A DNA stretch of 64,000 nucleotides from assembly GCF_008831285.2 (NCBI RefSeq), contig NC_045150.1:14815362-14879361 (forward strand), given 5' to 3'. Positions within the stretch are counted from its first letter, which is position 1; every line of letters begins with the position of its first letter. The translations under genes were made by a program, and so were the position numbers. The notes below the pieces were generated by a model. That model ran no database searches, was not told the DNA's origin, and saw only the letters and a program-made list of their open reading frames with translations. This document shows, one piece after another, positions 48,236-60,381 of the stretch. The DNA is from Nymphaea colorata. Taxonomy: Eukaryota > Streptophyta > Magnoliopsida > Nymphaeales > Nymphaeaceae.

Positions 48236-48829
48236 CTCAGTTATATGCTTAGAGAATTTATGAAAACATTATATATTCCAAAATTATCAAAACATTGTAT
48301 ACCCTTTCAGAAAAAACTAAGAAAAGACACCCAATATTATTGGGATGAAAAAGATAGAAAACATATAATTAGAATACAAGAGATATGCAAAAACCATCCA
48401 AAATTAGATTTCCCAGACCAAACATGAAATTTCATTTGGAATAGAATCCGACGCATAAGCAAAAGCTACGGATCAGTATTAAAATATACATATCAAAACA
48501 AAACACACATATATTTAAGCAGGCATCATTCAAGAAGTTTCAAAGAAAATCAAACCAAGTGGGAAATAAACCGCAAAGAGCTAATTGCAATTTATTATGC
48601 ATTACTACATTGTGAGATATATGTTGTCTTCACAAAATTCATTGTGAGAACAGACAACACACAGGTAAAACACTGGATTAAATTGAAATTAGAAAATTTC
48701 ATTGTCAAAAAAGATATTAGAAGGTTAGTTAATGAAATTAAATTATTTGACTTCTCCATTGAACTACTAACGTCTGCTGAGAATAGTTATGCAAATGTAT
48801 TGTACAGGAACCCACAGCTGGATGGATAA
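48236..48829 (+). pseudogene. Endogenous pararetrovirus-like RT/RNase H remnant, copy B
   Basis: Counterpart of 27620-28202. The RNase H stretch is better preserved here: one frame runs open from about 48464 to the stop at 48827, including NRKELIAIYYALLHCEIY and VRTDNTQVKHWI. Upstream, the RT-thumb-like piece (48245-48427) is in another frame, separated by stops. No flanking LTR is seen. Caulimoviridae-type ancestry is my best reading; it is broken and far from a full polyprotein. Confidence 0.6.
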
Positions 48830-49709
48830 AAGAAACATATATAAGGATAATGGAATGGAGAAACCCATATCACATCCGAAAATCATATAAGGATTTATGA
48901 GGGGTTGCGGCATTAAGCCAAGTCTATCAGAAATAATATCTGAACACAAACATACACATCCACTTGCAGAAACATAGAGTTGCGGGATAAAACCCAAGTC
49001 TCTCTATGAACACAGATTTATACTAACAAGACTCCAACTTGCAGGTACTGAAGAATGAGGTCCTTAACCTCAAAGAGAAAGTGGAAGTATTAAAAACACA
49101 AATAACTAAACTTATGTCCTTTGTGAGAGATGTACAAAAACAACTGAAGAAGGATCAGACCCAGATCCAGACTGGACCAGTCCCAAACCCAAATAGAAGG
49201 TGCCCAGACCCAGAACACAGAGGAAAATCCGCCCACACAAACAGAAAATCAAACTAAACCCATATTCTTCAAAAACCATAACCTGAATGCTTGGTTTTAT
49301 ATGAGATTTTCTGCTCTAGATCTGGTTTCTTGATTCAAAACGGATGGTTAATTGGACCTGTTTATTCAGCGCAGTGATTGGTTTCACATGAAATTTCCTA
49401 ATCAAAACCGGGTCACTTTGAAACCTTGCAGTTCTTTGGACCTGCTTATTTCACCCGGGATACGGATCCTAATTTATTGGATAAAGGTTTTGTAAACGCA
49501 TTAAATCGATGAAATATTCGAATACGAACATCCTTCTTATCCTGTAGCTGAGGAAATATATTTATTTTTAAAAAATTTCCAGTGTAACAAAACGCGGTTT
49601 TTTTTTTCGACCGTTGAGGTCGATTCAGAAAGCATATTTGTTTTGCCCGTTAGGGCACGCAATCTCCCGTCGGGCTCCCCTCGTCTTCCTCTTTTCTCTT
49701 CGTCGACGC
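48830..49709 (+). pseudogene. Coiled-coil fragment and flank, copy B
   Basis: 49039-49257 repeats the heptad-like coding fragment of A (LKEKVEVLKTQITKLMSFV) with a short internal deletion that shifts the frame after DQTQIQ. The flank to 49709 is non-coding and ends in a tandemly doubled CTCTTTTCTCTTCGTCGACG unit that A has once. Confidence 0.4.
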
Positions 49710-50030
49710 CCTCTTTTCTCTTCGTCGACGCTGCTGCTGCGTCAATGCCCTCGTCGTCTCTTTCGCCCTCTCACTCTCCTACTGTGTAGGTAATCCTCTC
49801 TCTCTCTCTCGCTCTTTGTCTTGCGAGTTTCCCCGTGTACCTGAGAAACGAGGTCGCTGAGGGCTTCGAGGGCGCTACTCCATGCCCTCTGACTTACCGT
49901 GTGCGATGTTGTTGGTAGGTCGTCTGGTGATCTTGTACGCACGTCACATCTGTTTTCTGCACTTATCAGATCTTAATCCCTACTTGGGTTCGGTTCTATT
50001 TTGCAGAGATCGAAATCCCAAAGAAAAGCG

Positions 50031-50137
50031 GTGGCGAACTCGATCTGGGTTTTCTTCTCCACCCTCCTTTGCATCGTCTTCTTATCCTCCAAGTCATGTC
50101 TGGCTTTGTACGAAGATGAAGTTGGGGTCATGGACTG
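50031..50137 (+). pseudogene. Apparent first exon of EMC1 (ER membrane complex subunit 1)
   Basis: Reads a hydrophobic signal peptide (SIWVFFSTLLCIVFLSSKSC) followed by LALYEDEVGVMDW, splitting at TG|GTGAGT exactly where the W codon would be interrupted. The LALYEDQ-G-DW start after a signal peptide is characteristic of plant EMC1, the large lumenal subunit of the EMC insertase. The expected initiator position carries GTG, not ATG, and the frame is open further upstream, so the start is lost or lies elsewhere. No later EMC1 exons were found in the window, so this is an orphan exon. Absent from A because of the 4.3 kb deletion. Identification rests on a short match. Confidence 0.62.
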
Positions 50138-52504
50138 GTGAGTGGTTTTGGCTCATACTTCACCTAGTAAAAAATTTTCTTGGATTGTTCTGCTTGGAGG
50201 ATTTTTGTATTGGCGGCAGTCTAGTGGAATTGGTCATAGGATTAGTATTGTCTAATTCCTAGTGAAATTCCCATTGATTATCAATTGATGATGCTTAATT
50301 CCGAGTGAAATTCGCATCTCTTATCAATTGATGAGTCGGTCTTTTACTCTGTTGGGTACCTGTTCTGTTCGAGCCATATTGCCAGAAGAGAGTTTGAAGC
50401 AATGAGGATGCTATAATGTATTAGGATTTCTATAATCCATCAAACAGGCTTCTTCTTCACCACCAATGTGATAGTTAGGAAGCATAAACATACAACTTAA
50501 GGCTTAAACAGGAAAAAGGTTGGCAAAGGCAGTTCTTAATTTATGAAATCTGAGGCAAAATTCCGTGTTGTAATGTCTTTATTTATTTTTTTCGTTATTC
50601 TTTTCTTTTTTGGAGTCAAGATGAGCCGTGTGAACTATAGTTCATATATGGCAGCGTGGAGGCTGAAGGTGTAGGATGAATTTTGTCAAATTTGAGTATG
50701 AAAATTTGGATGGCATGTTTTTGGCACCCTTCTTCTATTTTTTTGTTTTCCAATATTCACTTCCAATTTAAATGCAAAGAAAATGTCCACTACTATTCTC
50801 AAATTCCAGATCAAGCTCAAAGTGGAGGCTTGAATATGACCACTATGTTTCGTTAAACCTTGGAATGGGATGTCATGGAAGACTGTAACTGGTGGCAGCC
50901 TTTTTCATCTCTCAAAATATTGCTACAGTTATAATTAAATCACGCGAAACTACTAATTGCAGCTGGGGGAAATGATCTGGAAACTAATAGCCTTACAAAT
51001 TTGAGATTCAGACCGGTTGGGCCTAAATATCAAGATTGTCTACAATATGCCAACATGATGACTTCAACAAAAATACATTACATAGAATATCCATATCAGT
51101 AAAAACCACAGTTAATGCAACAAACCTCAAAACCATTATTTTTTTGAATGAAGGGGGTTTGTACTTCAATATTATTCATATAGTAATTGCAATATTTAGC
51201 AACTAATTCTTATGTTTCTGCTAATATCATTGAATTTTCTGTCGTCAGTGTCATTAGTTACTGATTTCTAGTTCAGCCATTGCTATGCCCTTATCCTTGT
51301 TGTTGGTTCAACTGCTCAAGAATTGGCCATTTGCACAAGAAATATATTGCATTACTTGAATTACTGTTGTATGTGAACAAACCGAGTGAGTGGACCTTTT
51401 TCCTGATTTCAGGTGATAAGCATTTAGCAATGTTGCCTGCTTCAAAGATCAAGAGTGTGGATGCAGCCAGTGAGTCTGGAGTTTGGATACCAGCAAGCTC
51501 ATTGATGATTGAACCTCTGAAGCCACATTCTTGAAGTTTATGAGTATCCCTCTATTTCTCTGCATCCGTAAAATGTTTTCATTGATAACACTAAACTTTA
51601 AGAAGTGATGCTTTGTCCGGATGCAGTTCATTTTAACTGTTAATCAATTGCTTCTTTGCTTGGGGAGCATTGATAATGTAGAGGTCACATGTTTCATTCT
51701 GTTCAGCTAAGAAAAAACTAGGATTTCTTGCAGTATCATTTATGTTCACTATTTATGGAATAAAAGAGAAATGCAACTGTTTGATAACTGCATCCAGTTG
51801 ATAAGTGAAGCGTAGGTCTTTTTTTGTCAATTTTCATTGTGCAGTACTGATCTTTTCAGTCATCTAAGGCATCGATTCTATGAAGTTCACTTTTGCATCT
51901 TCCAGAAGCTTGATGGAATTTAGAAAGCTATTTCCAGTTTCATTAACTGCAATGCTTCATACAATCCCAATCGTTCTCGTTTCTTTATAACTTAATTCCT
52001 TCCATGTGTTTTTAGTTTCAAACTCACCAGCTTTTCTCTTATGAAAGTGGCGACTCCTGATTCTGTTCTCTTGTGTAACTGACAGATTTTTTCTGCCAAT
52101 ATACTTTTAAGGCATTTTTGTCTTCAATGGAACAATCTTATTTGTGTTTCCTCATTGATGATGGAGCTTTTGCTTGTTACTCTTGTTTATGTGCGCTAGA
52201 TCAATCTTTCTCTTCCTAGAAAATCTGGAAATATGTTTCTTTTATCAAACTAAGAAATAATTTTTTGGAAATATGGAAATTTATTTCTCAGTCATCACAC
52301 ACACATCAAAATGGGAATCGGAAAGTTTTTTATCACTTCATTTTTCCAGGAAATATATTTCCAATTCCACATTTCCAGCCCATCAAACGGGCCCTTTATG
52401 AAGCCAAAAAGTTATCCAACGGCCATTGTATTTAGAATTATTTGCTTTCCTTAACATGTAAATCCAGACAAGCTTCCAAACTCCCGCCAACACACTCTCT
52501 CCCT
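50138..52504. other. B-only stretch after the EMC1-like exon; no assigned gene
   Basis: T-rich intron-like sequence. An open frame at 51280-51534 contains SGDKHLAMLPASKIKSVDAA and could include an exon after a TTTCAG acceptor (51408-51413), but I recognise no family. Microsatellites are minor. Confidence 0.45.
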
Positions 52505-54033
52505 TTCCTCTCGATTAAACCTCTCAGCCGCAGGCTCTTCCCCTGCGTCGCCCCTCTTCTTCTTCAACTGCCATGCAACCCGTCTCCCTCCGAGCTACCG
52601 CTCTTCTTCAAGGTATGCATTAAACCTTCTTTCTCCATTACCTCTCCCTTTCTCTCGCTCAATCCAGGTTCTGAGTAGGCCATGGCCGACACAAAACGCC
52701 TTTCTCTGCTTAGATACTCATTATTTGTCTCTGATTTACAGCCCTGACCAGCGGAACGAAGGTGGTCCAGCCCTAATCGCTGGTGGGTGTTCTCATATGA
52801 GGTCGTTTTTTAAACATCTAGGTTAACTTGTTCTCTCTCTCTCTCTCTGGCTAAGGCTCTGCGTCTGGCATGGCTGACGCAGCTCTTGTATGTTATCTTT
52901 TCCTGTCTCTCTCACTCATTTGTTGTCTTCAATGTGCTAGTCCTCAAGTTGTTTGATGAAATTTTTGTGTGTATGTACACTTTGTTTTTTTATGCTTCAA
53001 CAGCACTTTTTTGTATTTCATTCACAATGGAGTACGTTAAGTCGGTCATTAGCTTTCATAAGTGTATTCTCAATTAATTGAACTCTTTAACTTCCCCTTT
53101 TTCATGTTATTCTTTGAGGTGTCCGAGGAGAAGCAGAATTATTTAAATCAATATTGATTTTGTTCTTGTAGTTGTTAAAAGTGAGTAAACATATATGTAT
53201 GTAATCATCATGTGATCACCAATTGTTTTCCAATCCAGTTATGATATTTGTATTTCTGTATGCATTCATTCATATGAGTTCTTCTGCATTGGAATGCCAA
53301 GGGATTGGTTAAACGAGTCTTGATCTGTGGCATAAGTAAATGAAAATGCTTGCTGTGGTGGACATGATTTTCAAAATTGCTATGAAACATTGAATATCTT
53401 TTACTGTAGATGGCATCTACTATGTTAGGAAGTCAACATTATGTTTTTTTGGCTTTGTGTAATCTTTTATTTTTTATTTTCTTATCTTTGTAATCTGTTT
53501 TTTTTTCCTATTTTCTGCTTTCCCAGCTGAATATCTTAGCTGTAGAGAGCTAAGGGCTCTGCAAAGGCTATGTTTCAAGCTGTTGGAGATCCCAACAGCT
53601 CATGTGGTTTTATGTTTGTTGGCTGATCAAGCTCTTAAAGAGCTATTTTGTGAGATTCTTAATAAATTAATTTGGGAGTCAGACATGTGATAGATTTGCC
53701 TGTTCGTGAGATATTCAGTTTGTTCACATGGTATCGTAGCTTGGCTATGTGTGATTTGTTTTGTTCGTCAAGTTGGGCTTCTTTCTCAAAGGAAAAATGA
53801 GACGGTCTGCAGCTATAAATTTTTCTGGTTGATTCTGAATTAGTTGTTGACTGATTTGAAGATTTGCGTCAGTACCAATTGCTGTGGCAATTAGAAGACT
53901 AGTTGCATATGTTACAGTTTTTTACAACAAGTACATTGAATCTTGCTGTTGCTGATTAGGCTGAGAGGATTGAGCTGTCATGTTTTTCATTTCTAGTGTG
54001 TTATATCTCTTCAATAATCTGAGTTAATTTATT
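52505..54033 (+). pseudogene. Candidate exons of an unidentified gene, copy B
   Basis: 52573-52612 starts ATG CAA CCC and ends AAG|GTATGC, like a short first exon (MQPVSLRATALLQ). The ATG is ATT in copy C. 53410-53438 is the counterpart of the C exon, but its donor is TTATGT rather than GTATGT. 53527-53690 follows a CCCAG acceptor and is open in one frame to TGA (ending KELFCEILNKLIWESDM), while the frame favoured by C has a TAA. Frame and family are unresolved, and decay is evident in both copies. Tracts of (CT)n near 52833 resemble a 5' UTR. Confidence 0.35.
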
Positions 54034-55736
54034 CTATGTGAAATGGAACTATGGAAGGCAAAGAGTACCTTTTCCTCCGACCATTCCTCAAAGTTGCAAC
54101 TACAAATTATGTGTCGTGGGCTATGTATGGAATCCATCCTTTCATCTTATCAACCTTCAACTTTCGCCTCAGCTTTGGAAGTGCTGTTTTAGTTGGATAG
54201 GAGCGCTGGAATTAACTTTTTCGCCTAGTCATTTTTTTGCCTTTTTCTCAAGGAACCCTTTTAATAGGAGAAGTATGAGGAATTCATCTTGTTATGAACC
54301 CTTCCACCACAAAGCCCTACTTCCACCACAAAGCCCTATATTTACACGGGCAGTTCAAGGGGGATGATTTCTTGTTATGTCTAGTTTGCAAAAACCATCC
54401 TAGTCGGTTTTCTACTTCCAACCATAGGTCACTTGGTTTTATCAACGTACTCATTTTGAAGGAAAAGGGAAAACAATCTAGGTAATATATCACTTGACGT
54501 CAAGAATTTTTTAATAAACTTTACCAACTATTTTGAAAAAGAATTTTGCTGCACTACGATGTACCTTCGCTTTGTCTTAGATATTCCTTTGAGGGTAAAG
54601 GAGGAAGTTTCAAGCCCTTGCTATCAGTCAATTGAAGGAGAAGACTGGAAAGATTCTTTGTGTGAGCTATGAAGATGGGTTCAGTGATGTCGAGGAACTC
54701 AAGGATTAGGAAATGCTATTCGCCTTTGCAATCAAACATCTACAAGAATCAAACATGAAAGTGTGATGAGGTGGAAGCCCGAGTGTTCTTTGAAACCTTG
54801 GCAGGTAGCAAAATTAGTGTTGAGAGATGGGCTCGGGGCGAGTGTAGTTGTTCCTCTGGGTTAGTAATCGAGAGTATTGGGTATGCATAAATGTGATTTA
54901 TGTGTATTCCATGAAGATAGCAACCTATGAACATTTTGTCTCGTTGAAACTCACAAGTTGAAGTGGGTATGACGCGTGACAAAGCTACACAAAACCATCA
55001 AAGAGATGGTGTTCTGTAGTAGCCTTTGGGGTGGTGAGGTACTTCCCTCAAAGGTGAAGGTCGGCCTAAAAAAAAAAAAAAAATCAAAACGACAAAGAAG
55101 GCAAGCAAAAAAAAAAATAGAAGCAATAATAGAAAAAAGAAAATCAATGACAAAAGAAAGCAAGAAAAAAAAAGTGCCTGCCAAGGGATGAAGGACATGA
55201 AGGCTGAAGTCTCTAACATTGATTGTAGATCCTTTGTGGGCGAATGATTCAAGGTTAATATGAAGCTGAGAACAATTTCTTTATTCTCATATCTTGAAAA
55301 TGGAAAGAAATCCCTTCATGAGATTTGATAGCATCGGTGCGATTCCAAATCCTAATACTTCATCGAATACTTTAGGTAAAAGAAGGTTATGTCTTTTGCA
55401 CACAACATGCACTAAAAGCCTATGGTGAAAAATTTTGAGAAGAATAAGCCATTTCAAAGTTCAATTCTTTGCAAAGAAAACTGGACGTCTTTTGCTATAT
55501 TCCTAATTGGTGAGTATACGAGGCAATACTATTTTAGTTGAGGTTTGGTCTTATTTTTGAATGTCAACCTGGTTTAGAGTCCTTAGACTTTGAGACCCAT
55601 GTTCAATATTTATTTATGGTCATGCTTAGTTTGAGTCCGTTTTATGAAGTGCGTAAGTTGGTCAGAGTACTTACTGTGTATACTCTAGCATAGTAGGGAC
55701 ATGGGTTAAAGTAGTGTTGTGGTTCCATGCTTGTTT
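54034..55736 (+). repeat. Unidentified repeated stretch, copy B
   Basis: Counterpart of A 28978-30675 and, in part, C. It has a private tandem duplication of TTCCACCACAAAGCCCTA (54301-54338). It contains the same A-rich tract (55069-55172). No protein recognised. Confidence 0.75.
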
Positions 55737-56457
55737 GTTAGCTGAATTATTTTTTCATCACTTGTTCACTGAACTTATGTATGTATTTATGTTCTTAAGG
55801 TGTTGCTGGTTTTGATAGTCTGGTTTTTAGTTTAAGATAGTTCAAATTTTTTATTGATTTGAGTATTATACTTTGCCAAGTTGAATTGTCTAATAGTGCT
55901 TTTGATCGGTTTGGTTTCAAATTTTATAGAAAGTTAGTTTCTAAACCATCATGAAGCATCTCTTGTTTGAACTTTGCCTGAAGAGAATTTCTTTTCTGTT
56001 TGCCTTTTTTTGGGGTGCGTACTAAGTGCTCAGTTACTGTTTATCACTTTATTGTTCTTGGGTAATAGGTTAGTCCTGTTGATGGAATAACATTGAGAGT
56101 TGCAAGATCCTGGTGATATGATTGAGCAAGTGAAGGGATTTTTCTATTCTACTTCTTCTCTTCTTGGCACAAATCTTTGCTTTCCTCTTCTGGCTGCTCA
56201 TGATGAATATGGAAAACATAATACTGCAGAAAACCGATAGAGTGCTAGTCCAGAAAAAAAATCATGGTGGTAGATCTCACTGGCATCACCTAGAGTTCGT
56301 GGTCTTGATGTACTGAGGTAGTCTTATATGTTTCTTGTTGTTGCTAGCTACATTTTGCTAGTAAGAGAATTTATTGGAACTATAGGCACCACAGCAACGA
56401 TTCATATTTGTTGATTATGCAACGCTATTGGCGTTTTTATGAGTTGTATCTGCATGT
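55737..56457. other. B-only stretch before gypsy gag; no gene seen
   Basis: T-rich, with no supported frame. It could be the 5' leader of the gypsy element or unrelated DNA. Confidence 0.4.
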
Positions 56458-59283
56458 TTGCAAGGTTGTAATACGCTTGGGTGGTTGTTGGATGCCACCC
56501 AAAACCTGGTCTTGGTAAAAAATCAGGTTGTTGGTGTCAATGATGATCGGATTACCCAACTGGAAAATAAAATGGCTGGAATGGACACTAAGTTAGACCC
56601 TCTAATAAACCTCATGGCAAACGTAGATAGCGCAAGCCAGCAACTTAACCGTCGGGTAGAACAGGTAGAAAAGACGACCCAAAGTGTCCTAGCCCGTGAG
56701 ACTAAGGGGAAAGATAGCTCAAGCCTCAAACTCTCCGAGCACTTCTTATGATGCACGTAAGGAGCAAGTAGACACAGAAAATCAGAATGTTTTGGTGGAA
56801 GTACTCTGAAGATTGTTGAACCAACCACAACCTCAACTGGAAGCTCAAGTTGAAATGAGACGGAATGATGCAAGACAAACCATGGCTAATAATCGAAACC
56901 AACGTGAAAGACCAAACCAGATTCCCGAGGCCTATATACATGATTTGGACAGCATGGAAGATGATCAAAGGCAATTAAACGGCCGCCCAAGCCTTTCACC
57001 CCACAAACTCACTATATCACTCAGCAAGAAAGGGAGCACCGAATTAAGAAAGGCATGTGTTTCTATTGTGATGATAAATGGCAGAAAGGACACAAATGCA
57101 AAACCTTGAAGATGTTTGTGTTTAAGGATGAGGATGATGAAAACGAACAGCCGTCTAGACCTACCAGCGGAAGAGGACAAGTCTTGCCATTCCTTAACCG
57201 ATCCTACTAAGCCCAAGGCTATGCGAATGGTAGGGTACGTGAACAAGCAAAGAGTGTTGGTTCTCCTTGACTCAGAGACACACACAATTTCATGAGCCTA
57301 GAAGCAGCTCAAAAATTGGGATGTTCAATCAATTCTAGATGAAGCAACTGTCAAAGACAGATATCCCATCCCGGTCATAAACGAACTTCTAGATGAGTTA
57401 ACGGGGTCATCCATCTTCTCCAAACTTGATGACGCGCCAGATATCATCAAATAAGGATGGAGGAAATGGACGTACCGAAGACGGCGTTTAGGACTCATGA
57501 TGGACACTATGAGTTCCTAGTGATTGCCATTTGGCCTCATGAATGCACTAGCTACTTTTCAGCGGTGAATGAATGATATTTTCCGGCAGCACCTACGGGA
57601 TTTTGTCTTGATGTTTTTTGACGACATCCTTGTTTACAGTAAGAGCATTGAGGAGCACGCATCACACTTAAGGCAGGTCTTGCAGATTTTGAGGGACCAT
57701 ACGTTATATGCTAAGAGGTCTAAATGCAACTTTGGGTAGACCTCTATCGGCTATTTGGGTCATATTGTGTACCAGGAGGGGAAAAAAGCTGATCCCAAAA
57801 AACTTCAAGCGATGAAGAAATGGCCATTGCCTAAAGACCCGAGAAGACTTCGAGGCTTCCTAGGCCTAACGAGTTACCATAGGCAATTTATTCAAGGTTA
57901 TGGCATGACCCGTATGTTGAAGAAAGGCTCGTTTTCATGGACGGAGCAGTCACGATAGGCATTTGATCAGCTGAAAACAGCTATGCTATTAGCTCCAGTA
58001 TTAGCCCTTCCCGATTTCACCAAGGAATTTGTGGTAGAAATCGACCCTAGTGACATGGGTGTTGGTGCTGTCCTTCGTCAGTCCGGCCATCCCATAGCCT
58101 TCATGTCTAAGGCCCTTACTTGCAGAGCCAAGCCTCTGTCAACATATGAATAGGAGTTATTGGCGATAGTGTTGGCATTAGAGAAATGGCGTCCTTATCA
58201 ATTACTTGATCAGTAGGAAATTCACAATGAGAACCAATCACAATAGCCTATGCTACATGGTAAAACAACGGGTTTCAACTCCTACGTAGCAAAGGTGGCT
58301 AGCCAAGCTACTTGGCTATGATTTTAGCATTGAATATAAGCGTGGGCCTGAAAATACAGCAGTTGATTCGCTGTCACGCCTAAACGAGCAGTTGATGACA
58401 TTTTCAGTCTCGGAGACCGATGTATGGAGTTGGATTTTAGCTGCACTTCCAATATATGGAGTCGGATTTTAGCTGCACAAAACAAGGACGAAAGTTTGAG
58501 ATTATTGATAGTTTCGTTGCGCCAAAATCCAAGATCTATACTCCATTAAAGCTTGAAGGGCGATTTATTGCAGCACAAAAAACGAGTTGTTATACCTAAG
58601 GCATGAACTTTGCACACTTCCATACTTCGGCAGCCACGGGCCATGAGGGTGTGGCCAAGACCTCCAGCCGCATCAAGGCACAATTCTAGTGGGAAGGCTT
58701 CAAATCGGATATATGTGAGATGGTGAGACAGTGCCAAGTTTGTCAAAGGGAGAACAAAGGGAGAACAAAGGGAGAAATATGAGGCAGTCAAGCCTTCCGG
58801 ATTATTGAATCCCTTAGCTATACCGACTAGGCCTTGGGTAGACGTCCTGATGGATTTTATAGACGCATTGCCCAAGTCAGAATACAAGGAAGCCATGCTT
58901 GTAGTCGTGGATTGCTTAACCAAGTAGAGTCGCTTTGCTCCGTTGCCCAAGCATTATCATGGGCCTATGGTGGCTGAGGTATACCAAGACTACATTGGAA
59001 AGTTGCATGGATGCCACACACTATTGCGTGCGATCGTGATTCCATTTTTCTGAGGTCATTTTGGAGGGAGTACATGAAGATGGCGGGGTCTACACTTCTT
59101 TTTAGTACCGCACACCATCCCCAAACCGACGGTCAGTGAGATCGTCCATCGCACTCTAGAGACATGGCTGAGATGCTATGCAGTGGATAGGATAGACCGA
59201 ACACGTGGGTTCGGTATCTCTCTTGGGTTGAGTGGTCATACAACACCAGCCAACACTCGAGGACATGGGTAACGCCATATGAG
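56458..59283 (+). pseudogene. Ty3/gypsy gag-pol remnant, copy B
   Basis: In order: gag with a coiled coil (QLENKMAGMDTKLDPLI, 56458-56751); a zinc knuckle KGMCFYCDDKWQKGHKCK near 57050-57110; a protease trace VLVLLDS followed by Glu where Gly of the DSG active site is expected (about 57255-57285); then a jump straight into RT ([15 protein letters not shown] at about 57355, catalytic [11 protein letters not shown] at about 57617-57650); GHIVYQEGKKADPKKL and the RT thumb (57755-57958); RNase H (VVEIDPSDMGVGAVL, ELLAIVLALEKW); and integrase to 59283. Many stops and frameshifts. The linker and early RT between protease and DRYPIP are missing. No LTRs are attached. The shared part with A starts at 58292. 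Confidence 0.92.
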
Positions 59284-59761
59284 TTCTGTAATCTGTTTGG
59301 GTAATCTTTGAAATCTTGTGATGACCCTAGCTTCTGAGCATTTCATTTCTATTACATTGTTTGGATTTGATGTTGTTAAGTTTTTGGATGCTGAACCTAT
59401 CTGAGAGGAGCTGCTGAAGAAGAGGATGAGCGCTGCACTGGACCTGAAGATGGAGAATATGCGCTCGCTGGTGCTACAGGCAGTTGCCACGCCCCAATTC
59501 CGAAATCTCCTGGGGTTCTATACTATCTCCGGTGACGTATTTGTTGATTAAATTGCCTAACTTATTGTAATCAGTAGTGACTTCTCTCCTCACTGTTTTG
59601 GGAGAATCCTGTGGCTGTTCAGGAGCAGGGAGCTTGACCAAGTCGTGGGACTGCAGCTGCATTGCGTTGAGATCGCAGAGTTCGCCGGTGCTTCCGGCGA
59701 TGGCCTCCCTTGGATCAACACTTGACTGGGGTTCAATTAGTCACACGGTGACGATCTCCAC
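59284..59761. other. Post-gypsy stretch of block B
   Basis: Matches A 33658-34134. A 1.68 kb deletion joins it to the integrase. It includes the minus-strand frame listed separately, and ends at the copia insertion point CTCCAC|TGTTAA. Confidence 0.7.
59474..59662 (-). pseudogene. Minus-strand frame of unknown function, copy B
   Basis: 63 codons corresponding to the C-terminal part of the A frame, with the same KLPAPEQPQDSPKT and NKLGNLINKYVTGDS stretches and the same stop position. The frame stays open in both copies despite substitutions, which is weak evidence for past coding. No family recognised. Confidence 0.35.
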
Positions 59762-59842
59762 TGTTAAAATATAAATCCTTCACCAGCACGTTGAAGAGGA
59801 GTCTCTTAGGATTCCACCTCCTTGTAGAATGTGTTAAGATAT

Positions 59843-59985
59843 TTAATGTCCTTGTAACATGTGAAGAGTCTCCTAGGATTCTATGTTGTAGTTAATATCC
59901 TTGTAATATGTGAAGTCTCTTAGGTTTCTATGATGTAATTAATGTCCTTGGAGCTTGTGAAATCTCCTTGGATTCTACGATTGGA
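59843..59985 (+). repeat. 48-bp tandem repeats in the copia LTR U3
   Basis: Three units beginning TTAATGTCCTTGTAACATG-like at 59843, 59892 and about 59939. They lie upstream of the TATA box, where U3 enhancer repeats are usual. Confidence 0.75.
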
Positions 59986-60011
59986 GACTCTTAGAATTCT
60001 GGAAATGGGAT

Positions 60012-60020
60012 TATAAATAG
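60012..60020 (+). promoter_or_regulatory. Copia LTR TATA box
   Basis: TATAAATAG in the context GGGATTATAAATAGAGGCC, about 150 bp before the LTR end. Confidence 0.7.
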
Positions 60021-60071
60021 AGGCCGTGCAAACCATTTTGGCCACGGCTTCTTCTCCTCAGTTTCTTCTTG

Positions 60072-60110
<39 letters not shown>

Positions 60111-60160
60111 TGCGTGAGTGCTGTTTTCTGGTTACAGATATTGGTGCTAGATTTCTATCA

Positions 60161-60176
60161 TGGTATCAGAGAGCCA
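60161..60176 (+). promoter_or_regulatory. Primer binding site (tRNA-iMet)
   Basis: TGGTATCAGAGAGCC follows the LTR end directly. It matches the usual copia PBS complementary to initiator tRNA-Met, with an extra AG. Confidence 0.85.
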
Positions 60177-60381
60177 GGTTACGTTATCTCTACCAAACGA
60201 AATGCCCAAACAGGTCTGATCTGGTTAGAACTATTTTCTCATCTTGTCTCTATCCTGAATTTACTTTTCTCTTGCGCAATTCTTGTTCGTTTTTTTTCTT
60301 GCTTACCCAAGGACACATCTTGTTATATAGTGTCTTCTTTCCCTCTCATCTTCTACCTATATACCATTCCTTTCTGCTGTC

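Larger units (their letters stand above)
59762..60160 (+). mobile_element. Ty1/copia 5' LTR (399 bp)
   Basis: Starts TGTTAAAATATA and ends TTTCTATCA, with a tRNA-iMet primer binding site immediately after it. It holds about three 48-bp tandem repeats in U3 (59843-59985), a TATAAATAG box at 60012 and a long CT tract (60075-60108) in the transcribed leader. Block A keeps the uninterrupted target site, so the left border is certain. Confidence 0.9.
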
